From the NCBI RefSeq assembly GCF_016219575.1, contig NZ_JACRMG010000016.1, positions 1 through 64,000 of the forward strand: a stretch of 64,000 nt of DNA, given 5' to 3'. Source of the stretch: Bradyrhizobium sp. (GTDB taxonomy: Bacteria > Pseudomonadota > Alphaproteobacteria > Rhizobiales > Xanthobacteraceae). Both the position numbers and the translations under genes were made by a program. The notes under the pieces were generated by a model that was not told where the DNA came from, did no database searches, and was given only the letters and a program-made list of their open reading frames with translations. Positions 1 through 8,191 of the stretch are shown here, one piece after another (the stretch's first letter is position 1; the number at the start of each line of letters is the position of its first letter).

Positions 1-260
1 AAGCAGCTTACTGAAAATGCTATCGCGAAATCGCATGCTCGGCCTTCTGTGTCTCGACAACCAGAAATGACCGATTTGCCTCGGTCGCGCCGGGCATGCA
101 CCGCGACATAGTGAATCATTCCCCGGACAGCCCTGCGCAAGCACGGGGAGAGGGAGAAGAAAGAGCAACGCCCTTGGCTGAAATCGAGGGAAATCCGGCA
201 TTCGAGTTTCCCCGTTCGTCTGCAATCATTCCACGCAAACCGAATCCGAACGAGACGATC
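1..260. other. Left edge, no gene recognised
   Basis: No convincing coding sequence is seen here. The reading frame of the next gene is open upstream to position 96, but that extension does not resemble the DUF1272 family and is treated as non-coding. The upstream neighbour lies outside the window. Confidence 0.5.
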
Positions 261-572
261 ATGGCCCTGCAACTTCGCCCGAACTGCGAATATTGCGACA
301 AGGATCTGCCGCCATCGGCCACCGACGCGCGCATCTGCTCCTATGAGTGCACCTTCTGTGCCGATTGCGCGGAGAACAAGCTCGGCAACGTCTGCCCGAA
401 TTGCGGCGGCGGTTTCGTGCCGCGCCCGATCCGCCCCTCGAAGGAATGGCGCCCCGGCGTCTGCGCGGTGAAACAGCCGCCGTCCGACAAGCGCGTGCAT
501 CTGAAGTACAGTATCGAGGACATCGCGGCGCATTCCGCCCGGGTCAAGGACATCGCGCCTCAGGATCGCTGA
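261..572 (+). CDS. DUF1272 small zinc-ribbon-like protein
   Basis: A 103-residue protein with two pairs of cysteines near the N-terminus (NCEYCDKDLP, then CSYECTFCADC) and a third CPNCGGG, matching the cysteine-rich DUF1272 family, which probably binds zinc. The rest (GGFVPRPIRPS) is typical of that family. The start is the ATG immediately before MALQLRPNCEYC, because homologues begin there; an in-frame upstream ATG at 96 would add about 55 unrelated residues. Function unknown. It stands alone, with a palindromic repeat behind it and the convergent fahA beyond. Confidence 0.85.
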   Translation: MALQLRPNCEYCDKDLPPSATDARICSYECTFCADCAENKLGNVCPNCGGGFVPRPIRPSKEWRPGVCAVKQPPSDKRVHLKYSIEDIAAHSARVKDIAPQDR

Positions 573-583
573 GGACTCGACAT

Positions 584-664
584 CGTCATTCCGGGATGGT
601 CCGAAGGACCAGACCCGGAATCTCGAAATTCCGGGTTCGATGCTTCGCATCGCCCCGGAATGAC
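584..664. repeat. Palindromic intergenic repeat (CGTCATTCCGGG family)
   Basis: The outer arms CGTCATTCCGGG and CCCCGGAATGAC are complementary, and the inside holds smaller hairpins (GGTCC-GAA-GGACC and GATGC-TTC-GCATC). It fills the space between two convergent genes, so it may also act as a bidirectional terminator. Repeats of this form are familiar from Bradyrhizobium genomes (memory, not searched). Confidence 0.8.
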
Positions 665-665
665 A

Positions 666-1934
666 TTAGGCCGCCACGATCGTCCCCTCGACCTCGCCGA
701 AGCCGACGCGGTAGCCGTCGCCCTGGCACCAGCCGCGCATCACGAGCGAATCGCCGTCTTCGAGAAACGAACGCGTGACGCCGGCTGCCAGCTCCACCGG
801 TTCGGTGCCGTTCCAGCTGATCTCGAGCAGGCTGCCGCGCTGGTTCTTCTCGGGACCTGAGATCGTGCCGCTGCCGAGGAGATCGCCGACATTCATGGCG
901 CAGCCGGAGGAGGCATGGTGCACGAGCTGCTGAACCGACGACCAGTACATGTATTTAAAATTGGTGCGGCAGATGCTCTTCGCCTCGTTCATGCCGCTGG
1001 CACGCAGGGCGACGTCGAGTTCGAGATCGTAATTGTTCGGCCGCGCCTGTTTCAGATAAGCCAGTGGCTCCGGCTCCTGCTTCGGCCCTTGCAGGCGGAA
1101 CGGCTCCAGCGCCTCGCGCGTCACGATCCAGGGGCTGATCGATGTCGCGAACGCCTTGGCCTGGAACGGGCCAAGCGGCACATATTCCCATTGCTGGATG
1201 TCACGCGCGCTCCAGTCGTTGAGGATGGTGAAGCCGAAGATCATCTCCTCGGCCTGCGCCTCGGTCAGCATCTCGCCCATCTTCGAGGCCTGGCCGACGA
1301 CGACACCCATCTCCAGCTCGAAGTCGAGCCGCTTGCATGGCCCGAAGCTCGGTGCATCCACGTTCGGCGGCTTGAGTTGCCCGCGCGGTCGCTTCACCCG
1401 GGTGCCGCTGACGACGACGGTGGAAGCGCGGCCATTATAACCGATCGGCATGTGCAGCCAGTTCGGCTGCAGCGCATTGTCCTTGCCGCGGAACATGACG
1501 CCGACATTGGTGGCGTGCTCTTTCGACGAATAGAAATCGGTATAGCCGGACACCGCGATCGGCAGATGCAGTTTCACATCCGCCATCGGCACCAGCACAC
1601 GCTTGCGCAGCCTGTCATTGTCGCGCAGCTCCGGATGGTCGTGGCGCAGCAATTCGCTGATACGCGCCCGCGTCTTCGACCAGACTTTCGGACCCAGCGC
1701 CATGAACGGATTCAACGTTGCAGCAGCAAATACGCTCGGCTCGACGACATCGATGCGGCAATCCTGCGCCAGTTGCCAGATATCGAGCACATGGTCGCCG
1801 ATCGCGACGCCCACCCGCGGGGCGAGACCGTCCTTCGCGGAGAACACGCCGTAGGGCAGGTTCTGGATCGGGAAGTCGGAGGCGGGGTCGACGGGAATGA
1901 AGGAGCGGAGTTTGGGATCGTTGGGGTGGGGCAA
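666..1934 (-). CDS. fahA: Fumarylacetoacetase
   Basis: Hydrolyses fumarylacetoacetate to fumarate and acetoacetate, the last step of homogentisate (tyrosine/phenylacetate) breakdown. The 422-residue protein has the N-terminal SH3-like domain (NLPYGVFS near residue 25) and the FAH catalytic domain, with the family signatures FELEMGVVVG, NDWSARDIQQWEY, LGPFQAKAF and GSGTISGPE that carry metal and substrate ligands. Length matches the family (about 420). It is the distal gene of the hmg operon, 123 nt behind hmgA; a palindromic repeat fills that gap and might weaken read-through. Confidence 0.96.
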   Translation of the reverse strand: MPHPNDPKLRSFIPVDPASDFPIQNLPYGVFSAKDGLAPRVGVAIGDHVLDIWQLAQDCRIDVVEPSVFAAATLNPFMALGPKVWSKTRARISELLRHDHPELRDNDRLRKRVLVPMADVKLHLPIAVSGYTDFYSSKEHATNVGVMFRGKDNALQPNWLHMPIGYNGRASTVVVSGTRVKRPRGQLKPPNVDAPSFGPCKRLDFELEMGVVVGQASKMGEMLTEAQAEEMIFGFTILNDWSARDIQQWEYVPLGPFQAKAFATSISPWIVTREALEPFRLQGPKQEPEPLAYLKQARPNNYDLELDVALRASGMNEAKSICRTNFKYMYWSSVQQLVHHASSGCAMNVGDLLGSGTISGPEKNQRGSLLEISWNGTEPVELAAGVTRSFLEDGDSLVMRGWCQGDGYRVGFGEVEGTIVAA

Positions 1935-1955
1935 GGCTTCCTCCGGCTAGAGCGT

Positions 1956-2038
1956 CGTCATGGCCGGGCTTGACCCGGCCGCCACGACTTTCTTCTTGTC
2001 TCAAGACGTGGATGCCCGGGACAAGCCCGGGCATGACG
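1956..2038. repeat. Palindromic repeat (CGTCATGGCCGGG family), copy 1
   Basis: Two hairpin arms (CATGGCCGGGCTTGACCCGG and GGATGCCCGGGACAAGCCCG) flank a short variable middle, and the whole is bounded by CGTCATG...CATGACG. Further copies lie at 26765, 27880, 38139 and 58637, with shortened ones at 32063 and 41592. It lies inside an operon, between hmgA and fahA. Confidence 0.85.
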
Positions 2039-2057
2039 AGTGGTAGAGGGGTGCGAC

Positions 2058-3404
2058 CTACGGCCTGCCAGGATCGAAGCGCTTTTCGAGTCCCTTCCAG
2101 CAATCCGAGTAGTCGTCCTGCAGCGTGGACGACCTTGCCGCGTATTCGGTCACGCGCTGGGCAAAGCGCGTCTCGAACATGAAGGCCATGGTGCCCGTCA
2201 GCTTCACCGGCTTCAATTCGCCATTGCTGGCGTGATCGAACGCCTGGCGGTCGGGGCCATGCGGCAGCATGCAATTGTGCAGGGATGCGCCGCCGGGGAC
2301 AAAGCCTTGCGGCCGCGCGTCGTAGACGCCGTAGATCAGCCCCATGAACTCGCTCATGATGTTCATGTGGTACCACGGCGGACGGAAGGTGTTGTCCGCC
2401 ACCATCCAGCGCTCCGGGAAGATCACGAAATCGATATTCGCCGTGCCCGCGGTCTCCGACGGCGAGGTCAGCACTGTGAAGATCGAGGGATCGGGATGAT
2501 CGAAGCCGATCGCGCCGACCGGCGAGAAGGTGCGCAGGTCGTATTTGTAGGGCGCGTAATTGCCGTGCCAGGCGACGACGTCGATCGGCGAATGCGGCAG
2601 CTCGGTCCGAAACAGCGAGCCGCCCCACTTCACGAAAAGCTCGGTCGGCGTGTCCTTGTCCTCATAGGCGGCCACCGGCGTCAGGAAGTCGCGCGAATTG
2701 GCGAGGCAATTGGCGCCGATCGGGCCACGCTCCGGCAGCGTGAAGGCGCCGCCGTAATTCTCGCAGAGATAGCCGCGCGCCGGCCCGCCGGGGATTTCCA
2801 CGCGGAATTTCACGCCGCGGGGAATCACCGCGATCTCGCCCGGCTCGATGTCGATGCGGCCGAATTCGGTGACGAGGCGGAGGTTGCCCTGTTGCGGCAC
2901 GAACATCAGCTCGCCGTCGGCATTGTAGAAATTCTGCTCCACCATCGATTTGGTGATCAGGTACATGTGCGCCGCCATGCCGCCTTGGGTATTGGCGTCG
3001 CCCGCGGTGGTCATGGTGTACACGCCCTGCAGGAATGTGACGTCGGCCTTGGGCAGCGGCGGCGGATCCCAGCGCAGCTGCGCGATCGGCAAATCGTATT
3101 CGTGGCAGGGCGCAGTGCGCCAGAAGCCCATATCGACCTTGGTGAAGCGGCCGGAATGTTTCACCGACGGGCGGATGCGGTAGAGCCAGGAGCGCTCGTT
3201 GGAGCCGCGCGGCGCGGTAAAGGGCGAGCCGGAAAGCTGCTCGGCATAGAGCCCGTAGGCGCAACGCTGCGGCGAGTTGCGCCCCAGCGGCAGCGCGCCG
3301 GGCAGCGCCTCGGTCTCGAAGCTGTTGCCGAAGCCGGACATGTAGCCGGGCGCGATCTGCGCCGAGCTGCGGCTGATGGTGTCAGGCGAGGTATTGATGT
3401 TCAT
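2058..3404 (-). CDS. hmgA: Homogentisate 1,2-dioxygenase
   Basis: Opens the ring of homogentisate to maleylacetoacetate using Fe(II) and O2. The 448-residue protein matches the family throughout: [19 protein letters not shown] at the N-terminus, and the iron-binding region [18 protein letters not shown] followed by [12 protein letters not shown], which supply the His, Glu and His ligands known from human HGD. The start is the ATG preceded by a strong AAGGAGG site; an in-frame start 30 nt upstream lacks this. It begins only 2 nt after the stop of the MBL gene, so the two are cotranscribed and probably translationally coupled. Confidence 0.97.
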   Translation of the reverse strand: MNINTSPDTISRSSAQIAPGYMSGFGNSFETEALPGALPLGRNSPQRCAYGLYAEQLSGSPFTAPRGSNERSWLYRIRPSVKHSGRFTKVDMGFWRTAPCHEYDLPIAQLRWDPPPLPKADVTFLQGVYTMTTAGDANTQGGMAAHMYLITKSMVEQNFYNADGELMFVPQQGNLRLVTEFGRIDIEPGEIAVIPRGVKFRVEIPGGPARGYLCENYGGAFTLPERGPIGANCLANSRDFLTPVAAYEDKDTPTELFVKWGGSLFRTELPHSPIDVVAWHGNYAPYKYDLRTFSPVGAIGFDHPDPSIFTVLTSPSETAGTANIDFVIFPERWMVADNTFRPPWYHMNIMSEFMGLIYGVYDARPQGFVPGGASLHNCMLPHGPDRQAFDHASNGELKPVKLTGTMAFMFETRFAQRVTEYAARSSTLQDDYSDCWKGLEKRFDPGRP

Positions 3405-3406
3405 GT

Positions 3407-4366
3407 CTATCCTCCTCCTTGCAGGGCGGCCCACATTTCGCGGTCGCGCGCATCAGTCCAGATCACGGGCTCGTCGATGCCCGAGGCCTCGTCGAACGCG
3501 CGCGAGACGTTGAACGGCAGGCAATGTTCATAGATGGCGAAGCTCGAGAATTTCGGATCCATCACCTCACGCGTCGCCGCCATCGATTCCTTCAAGGTGC
3601 GCCCCCGTGCGACCGAGGTCTCGGCTGCACCGTAGAGCGTCGTGACGAAGTCGCGGGTCATGGCGATGGCATCGCGCACGGTAGCAACACCCTTCAGCGC
3701 GTCGCCGCGGCCCGGCGCAATCGCCTTGGGATTGAAGGCGCGGATCTCGTTCAGCGTCGCCGGCCATTCGCGCAAGTAGGCGTCACCGCAATAGCAGGCG
3801 GAGTGATACTCGATCAGGTCGCCCGACAGCATCACCTCGGCATCCGGCACCCAGGCGACGATATCGCCGGAGGTGTGGCCGGCCCCGAGCGACATCAGCC
3901 GCACCTCGCGCTTGCCGAGATAGATGGTCATGTCGGTCTCGAAGGTCAGCGTCGGCCATGTCAGGCCGGGAATGCTTTTCGCGTCCTGGAACAGGCGCGG
4001 GAAACGGCCGTACTCGGAGTCCCAGTCCTGCTGGCCGCGCTCCTGGATCAGGCGATAAGTCTCTTGCGATGCGACAATGCCCTGCGCCTTGTAGGCGGAG
4101 GCTCCCAGCACGCGCACGGCGTGGTAATGGGACAGCACGACATATTTGATCGGCTTGTCGGTGACAGTGCGCACCCGTTCGATCACCTTGTTCGCCATTG
4201 CAGGAGTTGCCTGCGCATCGAACACCAGGCAGCCGTCGTCGCCGACGATCACGGCCGAGTTCGGATCGCCCTCGGCGGTGAAGGCGTAGAGATCGGGACC
4301 GATCTCCGAGAAGGTGACTTTCTTCTCCGCGAGATCCCCGGTGGATGCGAAACTGACGGTAGCCAT
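3407..4366 (-). CDS. MBL-fold hydrolase-like protein of the hmg operon, altered metal motif
   Basis: A 319-residue metallo-beta-lactamase-fold protein ([24 protein letters not shown], then the central motif and [29 protein letters not shown]). The usual HxHxDH metal motif reads [11 protein letters not shown], so the Asp and third His are replaced by Val and Arg; a later His (GAGHTSGD) and Asp (SGDLIEY) remain. Whether it still binds two metals is doubtful. Its function in homogentisate breakdown is unknown. The start chosen is MATVSF; a longer frame would add an Asn-rich stretch produced by a trinucleotide tract. The stop lies 2 nt before hmgA. Confidence 0.85.
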   Translation of the reverse strand: MATVSFASTGDLAEKKVTFSEIGPDLYAFTAEGDPNSAVIVGDDGCLVFDAQATPAMANKVIERVRTVTDKPIKYVVLSHYHAVRVLGASAYKAQGIVASQETYRLIQERGQQDWDSEYGRFPRLFQDAKSIPGLTWPTLTFETDMTIYLGKREVRLMSLGAGHTSGDIVAWVPDAEVMLSGDLIEYHSACYCGDAYLREWPATLNEIRAFNPKAIAPGRGDALKGVATVRDAIAMTRDFVTTLYGAAETSVARGRTLKESMAATREVMDPKFSSFAIYEHCLPFNVSRAFDEASGIDEPVIWTDARDREMWAALQGGG

Positions 4367-4390
4367 TGCGACAAATTCCCTTGAGCCGTT

Positions 4391-4434
4391 ATTGTTGTTG
4401 CGGTTGTTATTGTTGTTGCTGTTGTTGCTGCTGG
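4391..4434. repeat. GTT/GCT trinucleotide tract (polyglutamine coding)
   Basis: A run of GTT, ATT and GCT triplets. On the minus strand in the DUF2783 frame its upstream part encodes the eight C-terminal glutamines (CAA/CAG), and in the MBL frame it would encode polyasparagine. Such tracts can change length by slippage. Confidence 0.85.
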
Positions 4435-4634
4435 TCTGCATCAAGCATGCGCCGTTTTGCCAGCGCGATCGCTTCGCGCAGGACCTCGATGTCGCCGATG
4501 TGGTTGGCGAGCACCAGCACCAGCGCCGCGTCGAGATCGGCGCTCTCGGCTTCGCTCAAACCGCGATGCGCCTCGACAACCGCGCGGAAGGCGTCGTCGG
4601 GCCTGGCGAAGTTCGAACTGGTCGACAGCGGCAT
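4407..4634 (-). CDS. DUF2783 small protein, probable monooxygenase partner (MhaB-like)
   Basis: A 75-residue protein (MPLSTSSNFARPDDAFRAVVEAHRG to IALAKRRMLDADQ plus eight Gln). DUF2783 proteins typically follow MhpA-like flavin monooxygenases. In Pseudomonas a protein of similar size, MhaB, is reported as the coupling partner of 3-hydroxyphenylacetate 6-hydroxylase MhaA (from memory). It starts 10 nt after the monooxygenase stop, supporting a joint role. The C-terminal glutamine tail is encoded by a trinucleotide repeat and is probably not conserved. Confidence 0.8.
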   Translation of the reverse strand: MPLSTSSNFARPDDAFRAVVEAHRGLSEAESADLDAALVLVLANHIGDIEVLREAIALAKRRMLDADQQQQQQQQ

Positions 4635-4644
4635 TGTGGAAACC

Positions 4645-6258
4645 TCAATTGAGCCCGCAGGCGCGCGCCAGCGCGGCCTCGATCGCCGGGCGCGTCGGGT
4701 GACGGAAGCGGGCGGCGACGTAGCCGTCCGGCCGCAGCAGGTAAGTCGCGCCGCCTTCGGCGTCATAGCGCTGGCCGGCCAAACCGGACGCATCGATCAA
4801 TCCATCCTCGCCACCGACGCGGATGGTGCCAAGGCCTTCCGGCGCATCGACGACCTTGCCATTGCCGAACGTCAGCAACGTGAAGCGCGTTCCCTTGCGC
4901 ATGAAGGCCTCGGTGAGGAACATCGGATTGCCCGTGCGGTCGGAAACCGGCGCATCCGGCATCGAAGTTCCCGGCCGCGGACCGCCGCGCCAATTGTCGG
5001 TATCGGCCGTGGACAGCGGCGTCTCGTAGACCGAAGGCAGGGACAGCCGGCCGCCATTGACCATGCGCTTGCCGAATTCGGTTTCCCTTGCAAGCGACAG
5101 CACCGCCTTGCGCAGCCGCGCTTCCTGGCTCGTCACCGGCGCCATGAAATCGGTGGCGCGGGTGGACTCGCGGATGTTCTCGTCCGCCGCAGCACTTCGC
5201 TCGGTGTCATAGGTCTCGAGCAGGCTTTCCGGCGAAGTCCCGCGCAGCACGCGATCGAGCTTCCAGGCGATGTTCTCGGCGTCCTCCAGCCCGGAATTGG
5301 CGCCGCGCGCGCCGAACGGCGAGACCTGGTGTGCGGAATCGCCGGCGAAGATGACGCGGCCATGGAGGAAACGGTCCATCCGCCGGCATTGGAACTTGTA
5401 GAGCGATATCCACTCGAAATCGAAGTTCTCGTGGCCGAGCATGCGCGCGATCCGCGGCGCCACGTTTTCCGGCTTCTTCTCGACCGCCGGATCGGCGTCC
5501 GGACTGAGCTGCAGGTCGATGCGCCAGACGTCGTCGGGCTGCTTGTGCAAGAGCGCCGAGCGGCCGGCGTGGAACGGCGGATCGAACCAGAACCAGCGTT
5601 CGGTAGGGAACGCGGCCGTCATCTTGACGTCGGCGATCAGGAACTGGTCCTCGAACACCTGGCCGGAAAACTCCGCGCCGACCATCTGCCGCAGCGAGGA
5701 TCGCGCGCCGTCGCAGGCGATCAGATATTGCGCGTGCAGCTTGTAGGGCCCTTCGGGCGTATCGATCGTGAGCGCGACGTAATCATTCCGCCGCTCGAGC
5801 GCGCTCACCTTGTTGCGCCAGCGCAGATCGACGTCGGGCAATTGCGCGATACGGTCGACCAGATAGGCTTCGGCATAATATTGCTGCAGGTTGATGAAGG
5901 CCGGCCGCTTGTGGCCCTCCTCCGGTAGCAGGTTGAACTGGTAGAGCAGGGACGCGCCGTGAAAGATCCTGCCGACGCTCCACACCACACCCTTCTCGAC
6001 CATGCGGTCGGCGACGCCGAGCCGGTCCCAGTATTCCAGCGCGCGCTTCGAGAAGCAGATCGCGCGCGACCCTTCGCCGATGCGGTCGGCGTCATCCAGC
6101 AGCACCACCTTTTGCCCGCGCTGGGCCAGATCGATCGCCAGCGACAGGCCGACAGGACCCGCGCCGACCACCACCACCGCATGTTCGGCCGGGGTCGCGG
6201 CGGGCCGATCCTGGTCGGGATGCCTGCGGTATCCGAACTGGACTTTGCTGTGCGGCAT
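4645..6258 (-). CDS. FAD-dependent aromatic monooxygenase (MhpA/MhaA-like)
   Basis: A 537-residue class A flavoprotein hydroxylase. The N-terminal dinucleotide-binding motif is VVVVGAGPVGLSLAIDLAQRG (about residues 28-48), the DG motif is CDGARSSLR, and the second FAD motif is GRVIFAGDSAHQVSPFGARGANSGLEDAENIAWKL; a thioredoxin-like C-terminal domain follows. Family members hydroxylate phenolic acids using NAD(P)H. Its place at the head of an operon with hmgA and fahA suggests it makes homogentisate, for example from 3-hydroxyphenylacetate; that substrate is inferred. ATG at 6258 is preferred over an in-frame GTG at 6288, which would sit closer to the operator. Confidence 0.88.
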   Translation of the reverse strand: MPHSKVQFGYRRHPDQDRPAATPAEHAVVVVGAGPVGLSLAIDLAQRGQKVVLLDDADRIGEGSRAICFSKRALEYWDRLGVADRMVEKGVVWSVGRIFHGASLLYQFNLLPEEGHKRPAFINLQQYYAEAYLVDRIAQLPDVDLRWRNKVSALERRNDYVALTIDTPEGPYKLHAQYLIACDGARSSLRQMVGAEFSGQVFEDQFLIADVKMTAAFPTERWFWFDPPFHAGRSALLHKQPDDVWRIDLQLSPDADPAVEKKPENVAPRIARMLGHENFDFEWISLYKFQCRRMDRFLHGRVIFAGDSAHQVSPFGARGANSGLEDAENIAWKLDRVLRGTSPESLLETYDTERSAAADENIRESTRATDFMAPVTSQEARLRKAVLSLARETEFGKRMVNGGRLSLPSVYETPLSTADTDNWRGGPRPGTSMPDAPVSDRTGNPMFLTEAFMRKGTRFTLLTFGNGKVVDAPEGLGTIRVGGEDGLIDASGLAGQRYDAEGGATYLLRPDGYVAARFRHPTRPAIEAALARACGLN

Positions 6259-6296
6259 GGATTTGCTCTGGCCAACAGTCGGTGGCACTGGTAATT

Positions 6297-6312
6297 AGTC
6301 TCATATGCAACT
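6297..6312. promoter_or_regulatory. Probable operator of the MarR/HmgR repressor
   Basis: AGTCTCATATGCAACT is an imperfect palindrome (AGT..CATATG..ACT symmetric) in the 133-bp gap between the divergent monooxygenase and marR genes. Its position and size fit a MarR-family dimer site that controls the catabolic operon and the repressor itself. Confidence 0.6.
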
Positions 6313-6391
6313 ATCTTAATCCGCGGCCCGCCGTCAACTCAAATTGGAGCGATCCTTGGCAAGGTCCTTGGCAAAGTCCCCGGCAAAGGCA

Positions 6392-6919
6392 GTGTCGGGC
6401 GAGCTGGCGGCCCCGCCCCGCGAGGACGCGGCGGCGAGGAAGAGTCAGCGGCTCGACCTGTTCAAATTCGTGCCGTTCCGCCTCAACCGGCTGGCGGCCG
6501 AGGTCTCCAGCGCGCTCGCCGTCGAATACCAGGACCGCTACGGGCTCGACATCCCCGCCTGGCGGGTGATGGCCACGCTAGGCTTCCGCAAGGACGCCTG
6601 CAGCGCGCAATATGTCGCGGAATGCACGCGGACGCACAAGTCGACCATCAGCCGCGCGGTGACGGCGCTGATGAAGCGCCAGTTCATCGAACGCGTCGAG
6701 AACGAGAACGACCGACGCGAATTCCGCCTGCGCCTGACCCGCAAGGGCCGCGCGCTGTATGAGGAGCTGTTGCCGCGCCTGTTGCAGCGCGAGCAGGAGA
6801 TCCTGGCCTGCCTGTCGGCGCAGGAGCGCCGCGACCTGGCGACGCTGCTGGGCAAGCTGGAGAACGGCCTCAATCTGGTGCAGACCAGCGAGGAAGCCGA
6901 CGCCAAGGAGGCGTACTGA
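6392..6919 (+). CDS. hmgR: MarR-family transcriptional regulator of the homogentisate operon
   Basis: A winged-helix regulator of 175 residues (from a GTG start) with the MarR core: FVPFRLNRLAAEVSSAL helix, the recognition region CTRTHKSTISRAVTALMKRQFIERVENENDRREFRLRLTRKG, and a C-terminal dimerisation helix. Divergent placement next to the hmg operon and the palindrome between support a repressor that responds to homogentisate, as reported for HmgR in Pseudomonas putida. The start is uncertain: no ATG precedes the domain, and an in-frame TTG at 6344 would add 16 residues. The gene ends 5 nt before the convergent Rid-protein gene. Confidence 0.85.
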   Translation: MSGELAAPPREDAAARKSQRLDLFKFVPFRLNRLAAEVSSALAVEYQDRYGLDIPAWRVMATLGFRKDACSAQYVAECTRTHKSTISRAVTALMKRQFIERVENENDRREFRLRLTRKGRALYEELLPRLLQREQEILACLSAQERRDLATLLGKLENGLNLVQTSEEADAKEAY

Positions 6920-6924
6920 GCGGC

Positions 6925-7269
6925 CTACTTCACGGCCGTCACCACGATCTCCACGATGTGCGGCGGCTCGAGCTCGACGCCGATGCAGGCGCGCATCGGC
7001 GGATTCTTGCGATCGACCCACTCATCCCAGGCGCGGTTCATCTCGGCCTTGCGCTCGATGTCGGCGATATAGACGATGGCCGAGAGGATCCTGCTCTTGT
7101 CCGTACCGCACAGCGCCAGGCTTTCGTCGATGCGGGCGAGCGCCTTCACGCTCTGTTCGTACATCGAGGGACTGACTGGATCGGGAGCGACCGCCACGGT
7201 GAAAACGAGATCGTCGTGGGCGACCGCACGGCTGCGGGTAGGTGTAAGACCGGCAAAGCGCGTGATCAT
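6925..7269 (-). CDS. Rid-family (YoaB/YjgF-like) protein
   Basis: A 114-residue Rid/YjgF/YER057c/UK114 protein. The block AWDEWVDRKNPPMRACIGVELEPPHIVEIVV aligns with E. coli YoaB (AWDAWVVAGHAPVRC..) rather than with RidA proper, whose catalytic Arg before the last strand is absent here (VELEPP). It may therefore not be an imine deaminase. It is last in a three-gene operon, 19 nt after a dehydrogenase gene. The start is the ATG giving MITRFAGLTP. Confidence 0.9.
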   Translation of the reverse strand: MITRFAGLTPTRSRAVAHDDLVFTVAVAPDPVSPSMYEQSVKALARIDESLALCGTDKSRILSAIVYIADIERKAEMNRAWDEWVDRKNPPMRACIGVELEPPHIVEIVVTAVK

Positions 7270-7288
7270 GGGGCGTCTCCGAATGGAT

Positions 7289-8179
7289 TCAGCTGCCCTT
7301 GCTCTCACCAAGGTGCTTCGCGATCACAGGGAAATAATTGTCGCCCGATCCTGCATCGATCGCTTCCTGCAGGATCGTGCCCACGAGCTCCGCCCCGCGA
7401 ATCTTCAACCCGGCATCGCTCGCCAGCTCCAGCGCGTAGGAAAGATCCTTCAGCGCATACTCCGTAGAGAACGCGCGCTCCGGAAACACGCCGGGCAAGA
7501 TCGCCTTCATGCCATGGTTGCGCAGCGCAAAGCTGTCGGCCGAGCCCTTTGACAGCGTCTCCAGCAGCAGTTTTGCATCGACGCCGTTGCGCCGGGCGAC
7601 TGCAACGGCCTCGGCGAGCGCGTTGACGGTCTCGAACAGCACCATGTTGTTGAGGATCTTCGTCACCTGCCCGGCGCCGACGTCCCCGCAATGGGTGACG
7701 TCGGTGGCAAAGCAGCGGATCAGGGGCTCGATCGCCGCATAGAGCGCGGCCGTCGTGCCGACCATGACGCTCAGCGTACCGTCCTGCGCCGCCTGCCGCG
7801 TGCGCGCAATCGGCGCATCCGCCCAGGAAGCGCCCTTCGCCGCCAACTGGCGAGCAAAATCGCGGGTCTGGCTCACCGACGAGGTACCGAGATCGACGAC
7901 GACCTGGCCGGCGCGGACATTTTTCAGGATGCCGTCGCCCTCGAACACCGCGCGCACATGCCTGGCGCTGGGCAGGCAGAGGAACACCAGATCGCTTTGC
8001 TTCAGCACGTCGGCGACGGAGGCCGCGACCTCCGCGCCCTCGCCGCGCAGCCGTGCCAGCGGCTCGGCGGAAAGATCGAAGGCCAGCACGCGGCGGCCGC
8101 TTTTCTTGACGACATTGCGGCAGATCGGCTCGCCCATCACGCCAAGGCCGATGAAGCCGATGGTCTTGTACTCGGTCAT
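7289..8179 (-). CDS. NAD(P)-dependent beta-hydroxyacid dehydrogenase (3-hydroxyisobutyrate dehydrogenase family)
   Basis: A 296-residue oxidoreductase. Rossmann motif GFIGLGVMGEPICRNV (residues 8-23), substrate-loop equivalent DLGTSSVSQTRDFA, and the catalytic lysine region GAGQVTKILNNMV (Lys followed four residues later by Asn) are all present. Family members oxidise 3-hydroxyisobutyrate or reduce semialdehydes; the exact substrate cannot be read. It lies 12 nt after the MBL gene and 19 nt before the Rid gene, so all three probably act on one pathway. Confidence 0.9.
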   Translation of the reverse strand: MTEYKTIGFIGLGVMGEPICRNVVKKSGRRVLAFDLSAEPLARLRGEGAEVAASVADVLKQSDLVFLCLPSARHVRAVFEGDGILKNVRAGQVVVDLGTSSVSQTRDFARQLAAKGASWADAPIARTRQAAQDGTLSVMVGTTAALYAAIEPLIRCFATDVTHCGDVGAGQVTKILNNMVLFETVNALAEAVAVARRNGVDAKLLLETLSKGSADSFALRNHGMKAILPGVFPERAFSTEYALKDLSYALELASDAGLKIRGAELVGTILQEAIDAGSGDNYFPVIAKHLGESKGS

Positions 8180-8191
8180 TTTCCCGGAAAC

